Of a stretch of 64,000 nt of DNA, positions 28,911-38,222 are shown in pieces (within the stretch, counting starts at the first letter, position 1; every line of letters starts with the position of its first letter). Source of the stretch: Ruegeria sp. ANG-S4 (GTDB lineage Bacteria; Pseudomonadota; Alphaproteobacteria; Rhodobacterales; Rhodobacteraceae); assembly GCF_000814005.1 (NCBI RefSeq), contig NZ_JWLK01000005.1, positions 558,001 to 622,000 on the forward strand. Reading direction: 5' to 3'. The translations under genes and the position numbers were made by a program. Under the pieces are notes generated by a model. It ran no database searches. It was not told the DNA's origin and was given only the letters and a program-made list of their open reading frames with translations.

Positions 28911-29729
28911 ATGACGCCCGATACCCTGTTTTCACTTAAAGGAAAAACCGCGCTCGTAACCGGTGGCGCGACAGGTATTGGCAGGATGGCCGCTGAGGCG
29001 CTCGTTCGTGCCGGTGCGCATGTCCTGATCGCATCGCGCAAGGCCGACGCATGTGAGGCTGTTGCAAACGAGCTGAACAGCTTGGGTGTGGCCGGGTCAG
29101 CCGAGGGTTTTGCCGGTGATGTGGGAACCGAAAACGGGATTGACGGGTTGGTTGATCAGGTTCGTAACCGTGCGCAATCTCTTGAAATTCTTATGAATAA
29201 TGCAGGTGTTGCTTGGGGTGCACCTTTGGGCGACTTTCCCTACGCCGCCTGGGACAAGGTTATGTCCGTGAATGTCGCAGGCGCTTTCGATCTGACACAG
29301 AAACTGCTGCCGTTGTTGACAACATCAGCCTCGGATGACGATCCCGCCCGCGTGGTCAACGTGGGTTCGGTCATGGGCGAGGTTCCGATGGGGGACGGGG
29401 CCTATAGTTACTCGGCGTCGAAAGCTGCTGTTTTGCATCTGACGAAGATCATGGCCAAGGAACTTGCGCCCAACCGCATCACGGTCAATGCGCTTGCCCC
29501 CGGCCCGTTTGTGTCGCGCATGACCGAGTTTGCCACGGGGGAAGAGGGAAAAAGAGACCGGGTTGGACAATCGGTTCCCCTTGGTCGTGTTGGACGACCC
29601 GAAGACATAGCGGGTTGCATGTTGTTTTTGTGCGGACAAGGCGGAAGCTATGTCACCGGAGCCGTTATCCCTGTTTCCGGCGGTATCAACGTCCAAACCG
29701 CTGACGACATTTTTGCCGCCGCGCATTGA
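28911..29729 (+). CDS. SDR family NAD(P)-dependent oxidoreductase
   Basis: A classical short-chain dehydrogenase of 272 residues. The cofactor site is TGGATGIGRMAAEAL, NNAG appears as MNNAGVAWG, and the active site is YSYSASKAAV with a preceding Ser in VNVGSVMG. Start 28911 follows AGGAGG by five bases. It is followed 21 bases later by an acyl-CoA-linked phosphotransferase, an arrangement seen with fatty-acid catabolic genes; the substrate is not known. Confidence 0.9.
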   Translation: MTPDTLFSLKGKTALVTGGATGIGRMAAEALVRAGAHVLIASRKADACEAVANELNSLGVAGSAEGFAGDVGTENGIDGLVDQVRNRAQSLEILMNNAGVAWGAPLGDFPYAAWDKVMSVNVAGAFDLTQKLLPLLTTSASDDDPARVVNVGSVMGEVPMGDGAYSYSASKAAVLHLTKIMAKELAPNRITVNALAPGPFVSRMTEFATGEEGKRDRVGQSVPLGRVGRPEDIAGCMLFLCGQGGSYVTGAVIPVSGGINVQTADDIFAAAH

Positions 29730-29750
29730 TTGCGGGAAGGGGTGGGCGCG

Positions 29751-30782
29751 ATGGATCAGAGCGAAAAAACGTTAAACGTCAAATCAGTAGATGACTATCT
29801 TCACAAAAACCTCGCCGGATATGCGGGTCCGCTTGAGGTCGAGAAATTCGCGGTGGGGCAGTCCAACCCGACCTACCTTCTTGAAACACCGAACAAACGC
29901 TACGTCCTGCGTCGAAAACCGCCGGGTGTACTTTTGAAGTCGGCCCATGCGGTTGATCGAGAGTTTCGCGTTCAATCCGCGCTGGCGGGTAGCAAGGTGC
30001 CAGTACCGGACATGTATCTGCTGTGCGAGGAGGACACGGTTATCGGTTCTGCCTTTTACGTGATGGAGTATCTGGATGGTCGCGGATTTACCGATCCGAC
30101 GATGAAAGGCGAAACCAACGCCACGCGGACCGGAATTCTGGACGAAATGAACCGCGTGCTGGCCGAACTTCACATGGTGGACATCAATGCCGCAGGATTG
30201 TCGGATTACGGACCGCCGGGAAACTACTTTGAGCGCCAGATCTCTCGCTGGGCGGGCCAGTACCGTGCGTCGGAAACCGAGAAGATCGCAGACATGGACC
30301 ATTTGATTGCGCGTCTTGAGGCCCAATTGCCCGAGGATGACGGGCAGCGGACGTTGGTTCATGGGGATTATCGGATCGACAACCTTTTGTTTCAGAAAGA
30401 CGGGACAAGTTGCATCGCCGTTCTGGATTGGGAATTGTCCACGATTGGCCACCCCTACGCGGATCTGGCGGCAGTCATAATGCAATGGCAACTGCCACCG
30501 GGAAAGGAAGGGCGCGGTCTGGCCGGCGTGGATCGTGATACGCTTGGTTTGCCCTCGGACGAGGCCTTCATCGCGAAATATTGCGCGCGAACTGGTAGAT
30601 CAGGCATTGCGAACTTCGGATTTTATCTGGCTTTTAACTTCTTCCGAATGGCAGCGATCTTGCAGGGCGTCTACAAACGTGCCTTGGATGGCAATGCATC
30701 AGACCCGGTGCAGGCAAAAGCGTTTGGTGCCTATGTTCCGGTTTTCGCGCAGCATGGCTTGGCTGCATTAGAGCGGGAATAG
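29751..30782 (+). CDS. APH-fold phosphotransferase (ACAD10/11 N-terminal type)
   Basis: A 343-residue kinase-like protein. The Brenner motif is LVHGDYRIDNLLF and the metal motif AVLDWELSTIGHPYADLA; the N-terminus has VGQSNPTYLL and KRYVLRRKPPG. These match the phosphotransferase domain fused to acyl-CoA dehydrogenases in ACAD10/ACAD11, which act on 4-hydroxyacyl-CoAs. By that family knowledge it may phosphorylate a hydroxyacyl-CoA. The upstream SDR forms an operon with it. Confidence 0.88.
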   Translation: MDQSEKTLNVKSVDDYLHKNLAGYAGPLEVEKFAVGQSNPTYLLETPNKRYVLRRKPPGVLLKSAHAVDREFRVQSALAGSKVPVPDMYLLCEEDTVIGSAFYVMEYLDGRGFTDPTMKGETNATRTGILDEMNRVLAELHMVDINAAGLSDYGPPGNYFERQISRWAGQYRASETEKIADMDHLIARLEAQLPEDDGQRTLVHGDYRIDNLLFQKDGTSCIAVLDWELSTIGHPYADLAAVIMQWQLPPGKEGRGLAGVDRDTLGLPSDEAFIAKYCARTGRSGIANFGFYLAFNFFRMAAILQGVYKRALDGNASDPVQAKAFGAYVPVFAQHGLAALERE

Positions 30783-30821
30783 CGCCAACTTGTGCGCGTC
30801 GGCTTCAATTGCGCGCACCGC

Positions 30822-31427
30822 TCATTTGGCCTGATTCAACTCCAACTCGAGGTTGCCGAGGCTGTTCTTGCCAAAAAACATCTCTGTCCCCGCAAACAAT
30901 GTGGGCACACCAAAAACGCCCCTTCGAACAGCTGCTTTTGTCTGGTCTTTCAAGGCCTGTTTGACTTGAGGGTCTGTTGCCGCCTCACGAATTTTTCGCG
31001 CGGGCAAACCGGCCTCGTCCACAACATCGGTCAGAACATTCAGATCGTCGAGTTTCTGACCATGCACCCAAATCGCATCAAACACGGACTTTATATATTT
31101 GTTCTCCCACGGTTTTCCTTGCGCAAAACATGCGCCACGCATCGCAAACTTGGTGTTCAGTGGGAAATGCGGGCTCATATGAAAACTAAGACCCCGCCGG
31201 CGGGCATATCTGTGCAGATCATGTGTAAGGTAAGATGTTTTCTGGCGGTTCTCGGAAAACGCCTGAAACGGGCTTTGATTGTGAGTTGCCTTGAAAACGA
31301 TGCTCAGCAGCACCGGCGCAAAGCTGATTTCGGCGTTTTGCCGTTTGGCAAGTTCCGGCAGGACCTTGTAGGCAAGAAAGGCATTCGGACTGCAAAAATC
31401 ATAGATGAATTCAATTTTCTTCGCCAT
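30822..31427 (-). CDS. 2-hydroxychromene-2-carboxylate isomerase family protein (DsbA/kappa-GST fold)
   Basis: A 201-residue thioredoxin-like protein with helical insert. The active-site region EFIYDFCSPNAFLAYKVLP has the Ser-Pro of the kappa class; GVFGVPTLF contains the cis-Pro loop. It likely binds glutathione; naphthalene-type isomerase activity is a family name rather than a prediction. ATG 31427 begins the homology. It converges on the phosphotransferase gene. Confidence 0.86.
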   Translation of the reverse strand: MAKKIEFIYDFCSPNAFLAYKVLPELAKRQNAEISFAPVLLSIVFKATHNQSPFQAFSENRQKTSYLTHDLHRYARRRGLSFHMSPHFPLNTKFAMRGACFAQGKPWENKYIKSVFDAIWVHGQKLDDLNVLTDVVDEAGLPARKIREAATDPQVKQALKDQTKAAVRRGVFGVPTLFAGTEMFFGKNSLGNLELELNQAK

Positions 31428-31607
31428 CTGCCTGCTCCATCCTGGCGCGAAATTCGGGGGAATCAATGTCGCCCCGGGCTGTTTTCGCTGACACTTTAAC
31501 AGGTCGCTCTGTGGAGTGATTAAAATAGGCAGCGACTATTTGATTTTTCTGTTTTTTCCGGGATTTGCACGGCAAGATCGAACGACAAGCAGGAACCGGG
31601 GCACGCG

Positions 31608-32825
31608 ATGGTGTTTGATACCGCACGATTGGACCGCATTCAGAAATGGATGCAACACTATGTAGATCAAAGAAAATACCCTGGATGCTCTCTGCTTTTG
31701 CAGCAGCACGGGCAAGAGATTTTCTTTCACAGTTGTGGCCTGCGTGATGTTGAAAACACTCTGCCGTTTGACCGTGAAACAGTGGTGCGGATCTATTCGA
31801 TGACCAAACCGGTCACATCGGTCGCACTCATGATGTTGGCGGAACGCGGGTTGTTCCATCCGGACGCTCCACTGTCGGATTTCCTGCCGGGTTTCGACAA
31901 CATGCAAGCGCTTGTGCCCGGGGCTGAGGCCATTGACCAAACTGAACCGGCCCCGACACCTACATTGCACCAGTTGCTGACCCACACCAGCGGACTGAGC
32001 TATCCGTTCAATCCCGGCCTTTTGCCGCGGGCGATGGACGATCTGGATCTGATTTTTTCACCCGATCAAGGGCCTTTGAAGGACCGGGTCGCGCAACTGG
32101 CGGGATTGCCACTGGCTTTTCAGCCCGGCTCACGTTGGGAATACTCGGTCGGAATTGATGTGATCGGTCGCGTAATCGAAGTTGTTTCCGGCAAACCGTT
32201 GGAGCGGTTTTTCGCGGATCACATTTTTGAGGCCCTGGGAATGACCGAAACAGGTTTTTCCCTACCCAAAGGGGCAGGGGACAGGTTTGCGTCACTCTAT
32301 ACCCCGCTGGAAGGTGACGCGATGGCGCTGAACGCCGCCAAATCGGGGTCGGAAACCCTGCGTCTTGTTGACCGTGCCGGTGAATCCCCATTTGAAAAGG
32401 CGACCACGTTTTCTGGCGGCGGCGGGCTGGTCAGTACGATCGACGACTTTGCGACTTTTGCAGAAATGTTGCGCAACAAAGGTGCCAACGAACGTGTCCG
32501 GTTGTTGGGCGCGTCGACGGTGGATTTCATGATGCGCAATCACTTGCCGGTCGACATAGCCTCAATGGGGCCGCAGAGCTTTGCGGAACAGCCGATGGAC
32601 GGTACAGGGTTTGGTATTGGCGGTGCAGTCATCCTCGATCCTGCCCGGGCGCGGGCGCCCGGCTCGGTGGGTGATTATGGTTGGGGCGGCATGGCCTCAA
32701 CCTATTTCTGGATCGATCGCAAACACGATATGACCGCCGTCTTTTTCACACAGCTTTCACCGTCCAGTTCTTATCCTTCACGCGCCCAACTTAAGGCGCT
32801 TGTCCACGGGGCAATGATTGAATGA
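31608..32825 (+). CDS. Serine hydrolase of the class C beta-lactamase/EstB family
   Basis: A 405-residue protein with the nucleophile motif SMTK (in VRIYSMTKPVTSVALMM) near residue 64, a Tyr motif YSVGIDVIG near residue 180, and a GGG-type third element GGGGLVSTIDDFA. There is no signal peptide, so a cytoplasmic esterase or transesterase is more likely than an antibiotic-degrading beta-lactamase. Its TGA lies just before the tesB leader and start at 32873, suggesting cotranscription with an acyl-CoA thioesterase. Confidence 0.88.
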   Translation: MVFDTARLDRIQKWMQHYVDQRKYPGCSLLLQQHGQEIFFHSCGLRDVENTLPFDRETVVRIYSMTKPVTSVALMMLAERGLFHPDAPLSDFLPGFDNMQALVPGAEAIDQTEPAPTPTLHQLLTHTSGLSYPFNPGLLPRAMDDLDLIFSPDQGPLKDRVAQLAGLPLAFQPGSRWEYSVGIDVIGRVIEVVSGKPLERFFADHIFEALGMTETGFSLPKGAGDRFASLYTPLEGDAMALNAAKSGSETLRLVDRAGESPFEKATTFSGGGGLVSTIDDFATFAEMLRNKGANERVRLLGASTVDFMMRNHLPVDIASMGPQSFAEQPMDGTGFGIGGAVILDPARARAPGSVGDYGWGGMASTYFWIDRKHDMTAVFFTQLSPSSSYPSRAQLKALVHGAMIE

Positions 32826-32872
32826 TCCCGGCGCAGATGCTAGGCGATGATCAAGATATCCGGAGAAAGACG

Positions 32873-33742
32873 ATGACCGAAGCGGAACGCATCCTGTTGG
32901 ATTTGCTCAATATTGAGGCGTTGGAAGTCGATCTTTTCCGCGGCACAGGCTCGGGCGGTGAAACGCCGACGCGGATCTTTGGCGGGCAGGTCATTGCGCA
33001 AGCGCTTGCCGCCGCATACCGAACCGTTGAAGGGCGACTTTGTCATTCGTTGCATGCCTATTTCATCCGTGCCGGTGATCCGTCAATTCCCGTGGTTTAT
33101 CAAGTTGATCGCGCCCGCGATGGCGGGTCGTTCACCACGCGCAGGGTGGTTGCGATTCAGCACGGCAAGCAGATTCTGAACCTTTCGGCATCTTTCCATG
33201 TTCAGGATGACGGCTGGGACCACCAACATCCGATGCCGCGCGTCGTTGCGCCAGATCAGTTGCCAACACGCAACGAATTGCGCCGCCAATATCTGAACCG
33301 CGTGCCCGAGAAGTTTCACTCCGAGCTTTTGCGCGAGCGTCCTATCGAGGTCAGCGAGATTGAACCGCTGGATTTTCTGACGCCAGAGAAAGCGGATGAT
33401 TGCCATCATCTTTGGTTCAGAATGGCTGCAGCTGCCGAGGCTGACCCGGTCATGCAGCATTTGTTGCTGGCTTATGCGTCGGACATGGATCTGCTGAGCT
33501 CCGGTTTGCGTCCGCATGGTCTCAGCTGGTTGTCCGGCCAAGTTGATGGGGCCAGCCTGGATCACGCGATTTGGTTTCATGCGCCGATGCAGTTTCAGAA
33601 TTGGCATCTGTATTCCATGGAATCGCCATGGACGGGGCAGGGCCGCAGTTTCAATCGCGGTTCAATCTATTCGGAAGATGGGGTTCTGGTTGCTTCGATT
33701 GCGCAGGAAGGTCTGATGCGGAAAAGGAAGCAGAGGCATTAA
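32873..33742 (+). CDS. tesB: Acyl-CoA thioesterase II
   Basis: TesB hydrolyses medium and long acyl-CoAs. The 289-residue double-hotdog protein shows FGGQVIAQALAAAYRTV, HSLHAYFIRAGDPSIPV, the catalytic Asp region AYASDMDLL, SLDHAIWFHAP and RGSIYSEDGVLVASIAQEG. The ATG 32873 has GGAGA upstream and begins the homology; an earlier in-frame ATG at 32822 overlaps the previous gene. Its TAA overlaps the stop of the convergent SDR gene. Confidence 0.94.
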   Translation: MTEAERILLDLLNIEALEVDLFRGTGSGGETPTRIFGGQVIAQALAAAYRTVEGRLCHSLHAYFIRAGDPSIPVVYQVDRARDGGSFTTRRVVAIQHGKQILNLSASFHVQDDGWDHQHPMPRVVAPDQLPTRNELRRQYLNRVPEKFHSELLRERPIEVSEIEPLDFLTPEKADDCHHLWFRMAAAAEADPVMQHLLLAYASDMDLLSSGLRPHGLSWLSGQVDGASLDHAIWFHAPMQFQNWHLYSMESPWTGQGRSFNRGSIYSEDGVLVASIAQEGLMRKRKQRH

Positions 33743-34506
33743 GTATCACCGATATACTTTTGATTTAATTTCGACATTCCGTCTATCCACCGGTCATAGT
33801 CGGTCGATTTGGAGTGCATGTATCCCAGAACTTGTTCGTGCGGCAAAACGAGAAATCGTTCGGCCTGAATGGCATCAACGCAGGATTGCGCGACATCCAA
33901 TGGCTCCATCACGCCATCAATCGAAGCGACAGACTCTTCGTGACCATCAATCATGTCCGTTCTCACGGCCTGGGGGCACAGAACCGATACACGAATTCCG
34001 TCGTTCTTGTATGTCAGCGCCAACCATTCCGCGAAGCCGACAGCGGCATGTTTTGTTACGGCATACGGCGCAGCGCCGGGTTGATTGAGCAATCCGGCCG
34101 CAGATGCGGTTGCCAAGAAATACCCGCCGCCGCGCGCAATCATGCGCGGGATCACATGCCGGGCGGCCCAGACATGTGACATGACGTTGACCTTCCACGT
34201 CCGGTCCCAATCCAGATTGGGTACATCCATACCGCCAAGAGTCAGAATTCCGGCATTGGCGCAGAACAGATCAATCGGACCGATCTGCCCTTCAACGGTT
34301 TCGATCAGCGCCAGCGTGGATTCCTCGGTGGATACGTCGCATTCCTGGGCGTGGCCTCCGATGTCCTTGGCAACGGATCGGGCGCCATCAACGTCAACGT
34401 CTGCGCAGACAATCCGCGCACCTTCATCTGCAAAACGATGCGCCAAACCTCTGCCGATGCCGCAGGCGGCACCGGTGATGACTACAGTTTTTCCGTGCAA
34501 CTGCAT
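33739..34506 (-). CDS. SDR family oxidoreductase
   Basis: A 255-residue short-chain dehydrogenase with TGAACGIGRGLAHRFADEGA, a CANAG variant of NNAG, and active site ASAAGLLNQPGAAPYAVTKHA. NAD preference is suggested by the acidic CADVDVDGA. The substrate is unknown. A nested palindrome lies 85-115 bases upstream. It ends sharing TTAA with tesB on the other strand. Confidence 0.9.
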   Translation of the reverse strand: MQLHGKTVVITGAACGIGRGLAHRFADEGARIVCADVDVDGARSVAKDIGGHAQECDVSTEESTLALIETVEGQIGPIDLFCANAGILTLGGMDVPNLDWDRTWKVNVMSHVWAARHVIPRMIARGGGYFLATASAAGLLNQPGAAPYAVTKHAAVGFAEWLALTYKNDGIRVSVLCPQAVRTDMIDGHEESVASIDGVMEPLDVAQSCVDAIQAERFLVLPHEQVLGYMHSKSTDYDRWIDGMSKLNQKYIGDT

Positions 34507-34591
34507 GAAAACGTGGGCCTTTCAGCGTTTCAGAGGGCTGGCAAATCCATTGGCGCGGAAAGCCACAAAGCATTTGGGTATCTGTAAAATT

Positions 34592-34620
34592 TACATAATA
34601 CCGATTATGCGGTTTATGTA
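34592..34620. promoter_or_regulatory. Nested palindrome upstream of the SDR gene
   Basis: TACATAA (34592-34598) and TTATGTA (34614-34620) form a perfect inverted repeat that encloses CATAAT-ACCG-ATTATG (34594-34609). It sits between gcdH and the leftward SDR gene and could be an operator. No regulator can be named. Confidence 0.4.
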
Positions 34621-34625
34621 TGCCA

Positions 34626-35855
34626 TCAGTAGAACGCCTGCAAACCTGTTTGAGCGCGACCCAGGATTAATGCATGAACGTCATGTGTCCCCTCATAGGT
34701 GTTCACGGTCTCAAGATTGATCATGTGGCGCACGACCTGGAACTCAAGTGAAATTCCGTTCCCGCCGTGCATGTCGCGGGATTGCCGGGCAATGTCCAAT
34801 GCTTTGCCGCAATTGTTGCGCTTGATCAGCGAGATCATCTCGGGTGCAGCTTCGGCCTGATCCATCAACCGACCAACCCGCAGGCTGGCCTGCAGTCCAA
34901 GTGCGATTTCGGTCTGCATGTCGGCAAGTTTGCGTTGGAACAGCTGTGTTTGCGCCAGCGGTTTGTTGAACTGCTTGCGGTCCAATCCGTATTGTCTGGC
35001 TGCGTGCCAACAGCATTCAGCCGCGCCCATCACCCCCCAGCTGATCCCATAGCGAGCTCGGTTCAAACAACCGAACGGCCCCTTCAGGCCCTGAACGTTC
35101 GGCAGCAGCGCATCCTCGGGCACCTCGACATTGTCCAGAACGATCTCACCGGTAACCGATGCACGCAGGCTCAGTTTGTTTTCGATTTTTGGCGCGGTCA
35201 GCCCTTGGGTGCCTTTGTCCAGAACAAAGCCGCGTATCTTACCGTCATGCGCGTCTGATTTGGCCCACACCACGAACACATCAGCAATTGGAGAGTTCGA
35301 GATCCACATCTTGCTGCCGTTCAGTCGATAGCCGCCGTCGATCTTTTCAGCACGCGTTTTCATTCCCGCCGGGTCCGACCCTGCGTCTGGCTCGGTGAGG
35401 CCAAAGCAGCCGATCCACTCACCGCTGGCCAGTTTTGGCAGGTATTTCCGCCGCTGATCTTCGCTGCCGTATGCGTAGATCGGGTACATCACCAGTGAAC
35501 TTTGCACCGACATCATGGACCGGTAACCGGAATCAACCCGCTCGATTTCACGGGCGACCAGACCATAGCTGACATAGCCTGCCCCGACCCCGCCGTATTC
35601 TTCGGGGATCGTTGTGCCCAGCAACCCCATCTCGCCCATTTCCCGGAAAATTTCGGGGTCAGTTGCCTCATCCTGAAATGCCTGCGTTACCCGAGGCTGC
35701 AGTTTTTCCTGCGCGTACGCCCGCGCACTTTCTGCAACCAATCGTTCGTCTTCTTCCAGCTGATCGGCAATGCGAAACGGGTCGTCCCATGTGAACGACC
35801 CCAGATCCGGAGCATCCTTGGCGCGCAAAGTTGGCTTGGGGTTGGGGGCGTTCAT
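34626..35855 (-). CDS. gcdH: Glutaryl-CoA dehydrogenase
   Basis: GcdH oxidises and decarboxylates glutaryl-CoA to crotonyl-CoA in lysine and tryptophan catabolism. The 409-residue flavoprotein begins with the family [13 protein letters not shown] and shows [38 protein letters not shown], and the catalytic Glu in [18 protein letters not shown]. It lies downstream of phoB on the same strand with 134 bases between. Confidence 0.95.
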   Translation of the reverse strand: MNAPNPKPTLRAKDAPDLGSFTWDDPFRIADQLEEDERLVAESARAYAQEKLQPRVTQAFQDEATDPEIFREMGEMGLLGTTIPEEYGGVGAGYVSYGLVAREIERVDSGYRSMMSVQSSLVMYPIYAYGSEDQRRKYLPKLASGEWIGCFGLTEPDAGSDPAGMKTRAEKIDGGYRLNGSKMWISNSPIADVFVVWAKSDAHDGKIRGFVLDKGTQGLTAPKIENKLSLRASVTGEIVLDNVEVPEDALLPNVQGLKGPFGCLNRARYGISWGVMGAAECCWHAARQYGLDRKQFNKPLAQTQLFQRKLADMQTEIALGLQASLRVGRLMDQAEAAPEMISLIKRNNCGKALDIARQSRDMHGGNGISLEFQVVRHMINLETVNTYEGTHDVHALILGRAQTGLQAFY

Positions 35856-35989
35856 TTGAAGTCTCCGCTGGTCCGTGGGGTTTGCCGTAACTTACCCCGG
35901 CGAACCCGCAAACAACAGCGAGACTTTTTCAAGAACGCATGACCATCTCGCATAAGCAGGGTTTGACGACCGCCCTGCCCTGACTTTGT

Positions 35990-36679
35990 TCAACCCAGCG
36001 CGTAGCCTGCACCGCGCACGGTGCGTACCGGATCTTCGCCGCCGTGCTGCGTCAAAGCCTTTCGCAAACGTCCGATATGGACGTCAACGGTGCGGGTATC
36101 CACATAGATGTCGCGGCCCCAAACGCGGTCCAACAATTGCTCGCGGCTCCAGACCCGGCCTGGTTTTTCCATGAAGGTGCTCAGCAGCCGAAACTCGGTT
36201 GGACCCAGCTTCAACGGCTTGTTGCCGCGGCTCACCTTGTGAGTTTCCGAATCCAGAATGATGTCGTCGAATTCCAGCCGCAAACCGACGGTCGCCGGAC
36301 GAACGCGTCGCAACTGTGTCCGCACGCGGGCCATCAGTTCCACAACCGAATAAGGTTTGACCACATAGTCATCCGCGCCGGTTTCCAATCCGCGAACCTT
36401 GTCCACCTCTTCTGAGCGGGCAGATAGCATGATGATCGGGATTGAACGCGTGTCGGGGCGGGTCTTCAATCGACGGCACACCTCGATCCCGCTGAGGTTT
36501 GGCATCATCCAGTCCAGCACGATAATGTCTGGATTGTCCTCATCGACCAGCAACAGGGCTTCGTCCCCGCTGGCAGCCTTGGATACGCTGAACCCTTCGG
36601 CTTCGAGGTTGTAGGCCAGCACTTCCCGCTGCGCCAATTCGTCCTCTACCACCAGAACTGTGGGTTGATCGGCGGACAT
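35990..36679 (-). CDS. phoB: Phosphate regulon response regulator PhoB
   Basis: The 229-residue OmpR-type regulator binds Pho boxes. Receiver acidic pair VVEDE, phospho-acceptor Asp in VLDWMMPNLSG, switch Thr/Ser-Lys region MLSARSEE and VKPYS; C-terminal winged helix ends VDVHIGRLRKAL and RTVRGAGYALG. It is the last gene of the phoR-pst-phoU-phoB series, 12 bases after phoU. Confidence 0.97.
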   Translation of the reverse strand: MSADQPTVLVVEDELAQREVLAYNLEAEGFSVSKAASGDEALLLVDEDNPDIIVLDWMMPNLSGIEVCRRLKTRPDTRSIPIIMLSARSEEVDKVRGLETGADDYVVKPYSVVELMARVRTQLRRVRPATVGLRLEFDDIILDSETHKVSRGNKPLKLGPTEFRLLSTFMEKPGRVWSREQLLDRVWGRDIYVDTRTVDVHIGRLRKALTQHGGEDPVRTVRGAGYALG

Positions 36680-36691
36680 CTTCGACTACTC

Positions 36692-37393
36692 CTAGGCGGT
36701 TTGCGAGGTCACGTCGGCTTTGGGACGTGCTTCTGGCGGCCGCTCGCCGGTTACAAGATATACAACCTGTTCGGCAATGGATGTCACGTGATCGCCCATG
36801 CGTTCGATGTTCTTGGCAATGAAGTGCAGGTGCATACAGGCTGAGATATTGCGCGGGTCCTCGGCCATGAAGGTCAGGAATTCGCGAAACAAGCCATTGT
36901 ACATCTGGTCGACTTCTTCATCGCGGTTGATCACATCTGTCGCCAATTCGGCGTCGCGTTGAATATAGGCGTCCAGGGCATCGCGCAGCATCCGTTCAAC
37001 CTCACGCGCCATTCGGCGCAGGGCCGCCGCGCTGCCGTTGATCTCGCCTGCGTTGACCAAGACCGTGGTCCGTTTGGCGATGTTCTTGGCATAGTCGCCG
37101 ATCCGCTCGAGGTTGCCGGACACTTTCAGTACCGACAGGACCAATCGAAGATCGCTTGCGGTCGGTGCGCGCAACGCAATCAAACGCGCGGTTTCTTCGT
37201 CAATCAGCTCTTCCAGCGCATCAATGGCTTTGTCGCCCTGGCGCACTTCTTGCGCCAGTTCTTCATCGCGGGTTTCCAACGAGCGCGCTGCGCTCATGAT
37301 GGCAGCTTCGACCAGGCCGCCCATCTTCATGATATGAGCCTGAATGGCTTCGAGATCTCGGTCGAAAGCAGAAGCAATATGTTGTTCGTTCAT
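36692..37393 (-). CDS. phoU: Phosphate signalling protein PhoU
   Basis: PhoU links the Pst transporter to PhoR and dampens signalling when phosphate is ample. The 233-residue all-helical protein has two PhoU repeats with the metal-binding E/DxxxD patterns (residues about 10-100 and 115-210); LERIGDYAKNIA and IERMGDHVTSIAEQVVYL are the duplicated signature. It lies 16 bases after pstB. Confidence 0.96.
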   Translation of the reverse strand: MNEQHIASAFDRDLEAIQAHIMKMGGLVEAAIMSAARSLETRDEELAQEVRQGDKAIDALEELIDEETARLIALRAPTASDLRLVLSVLKVSGNLERIGDYAKNIAKRTTVLVNAGEINGSAAALRRMAREVERMLRDALDAYIQRDAELATDVINRDEEVDQMYNGLFREFLTFMAEDPRNISACMHLHFIAKNIERMGDHVTSIAEQVVYLVTGERPPEARPKADVTSQTA

Positions 37394-37409
37394 ATCTCAA
37401 TACCTGTGT

Positions 37410-38207
37410 TCAGCCGATACGGCCGGTAATATAGCTTTCCGTGCGGGGATCTTCCGGGTTGGTAAAGATTTGTCCGGTCTCTCCGAACTCGACGAGGTTG
37501 CCCAGGTGGAAGAACGCCGTTTTCTGGCTGACCCGCGCGGCCTGCTGCATCGAGTGGGTTACAATGACGACCGAATAACGCGAGCGCAAATCGTCAATCA
37601 GTTCCTCAACCTGTGCAGTCGCAATCGGATCCAGCGCCGAGCAGGGTTCGTCCATCAGCAGAACTTCGGGTTCCGTCGCAACCGCCCGCGCGATGCACAA
37701 GCGCTGCTGCTGACCACCTGACAGGCCTGTACCGGGGGCGTCCAGCCGGTCCTTCACTTCATCCCAGATCGCGCCGCGGCGCAGGGACTTCTCGACAATC
37801 TCGTCCAATTCCGCCTTGTTCTTGGCCAGCCCGTGAATGCGCGGACCATAAGCGACATTGTCATAGATGGACTTTGGGAATGGGTTCGGTTTCTGGAACA
37901 CCATACCGACCTTGGCACGCAACTGAACCGGGTCGACCCGCTTGTCATAGATGTCCTCGCCGTCAAGTTTGAACGATCCATGAACGCGGGCCACGTCGAT
38001 CGTGTCGTTCATTCGGTTCAGACACCGCAGAAAGGTGGACTTTCCGCAACCCGACGGGCCGATGAATGCGGTAACGGTCTTATCTTCGATATCGACGTTT
38101 ACATCTTTGATGGCGTGGGTGTCGCCGTAGTAGACTTGGCAGTCACGGCACTCCAGCTTGATATCCTTGGTGTCCACGTCTCTCTCCACTCGCGACATGT
38201 CATTCAT
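37410..38207 (-). CDS. pstB: Phosphate ABC transporter ATP-binding protein PstB
   Basis: The 265-residue ATPase has Walker [11 protein letters not shown]-loop [20 protein letters not shown] (in part: [10 protein letters not shown]), signature LSGGQQQR and Walker [18 protein letters not shown] 38207 is preferred to a TTG at 38222. It follows pstA by 15 bases and precedes phoU. Confidence 0.97.
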   Translation of the reverse strand: MNDMSRVERDVDTKDIKLECRDCQVYYGDTHAIKDVNVDIEDKTVTAFIGPSGCGKSTFLRCLNRMNDTIDVARVHGSFKLDGEDIYDKRVDPVQLRAKVGMVFQKPNPFPKSIYDNVAYGPRIHGLAKNKAELDEIVEKSLRRGAIWDEVKDRLDAPGTGLSGGQQQRLCIARAVATEPEVLLMDEPCSALDPIATAQVEELIDDLRSRYSVVIVTHSMQQAARVSQKTAFFHLGNLVEFGETGQIFTNPEDPRTESYITGRIG

Positions 38208-38222
38208 TGTATTGGCCCCCAA

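Noticed and set aside
31608..32825. Antibiotic resistance beta-lactamase
   Set aside because: SMTK and YSV motifs place it in the broad serine hydrolase family, but it lacks a signal peptide and sits with acyl-CoA genes, so a resistance call is unsupported.
38208..38222. Upstream TTG start for pstB at 38222
   Set aside because: It abuts the pstA stop without an RBS, while ATG 38207 gives the usual PstB length.
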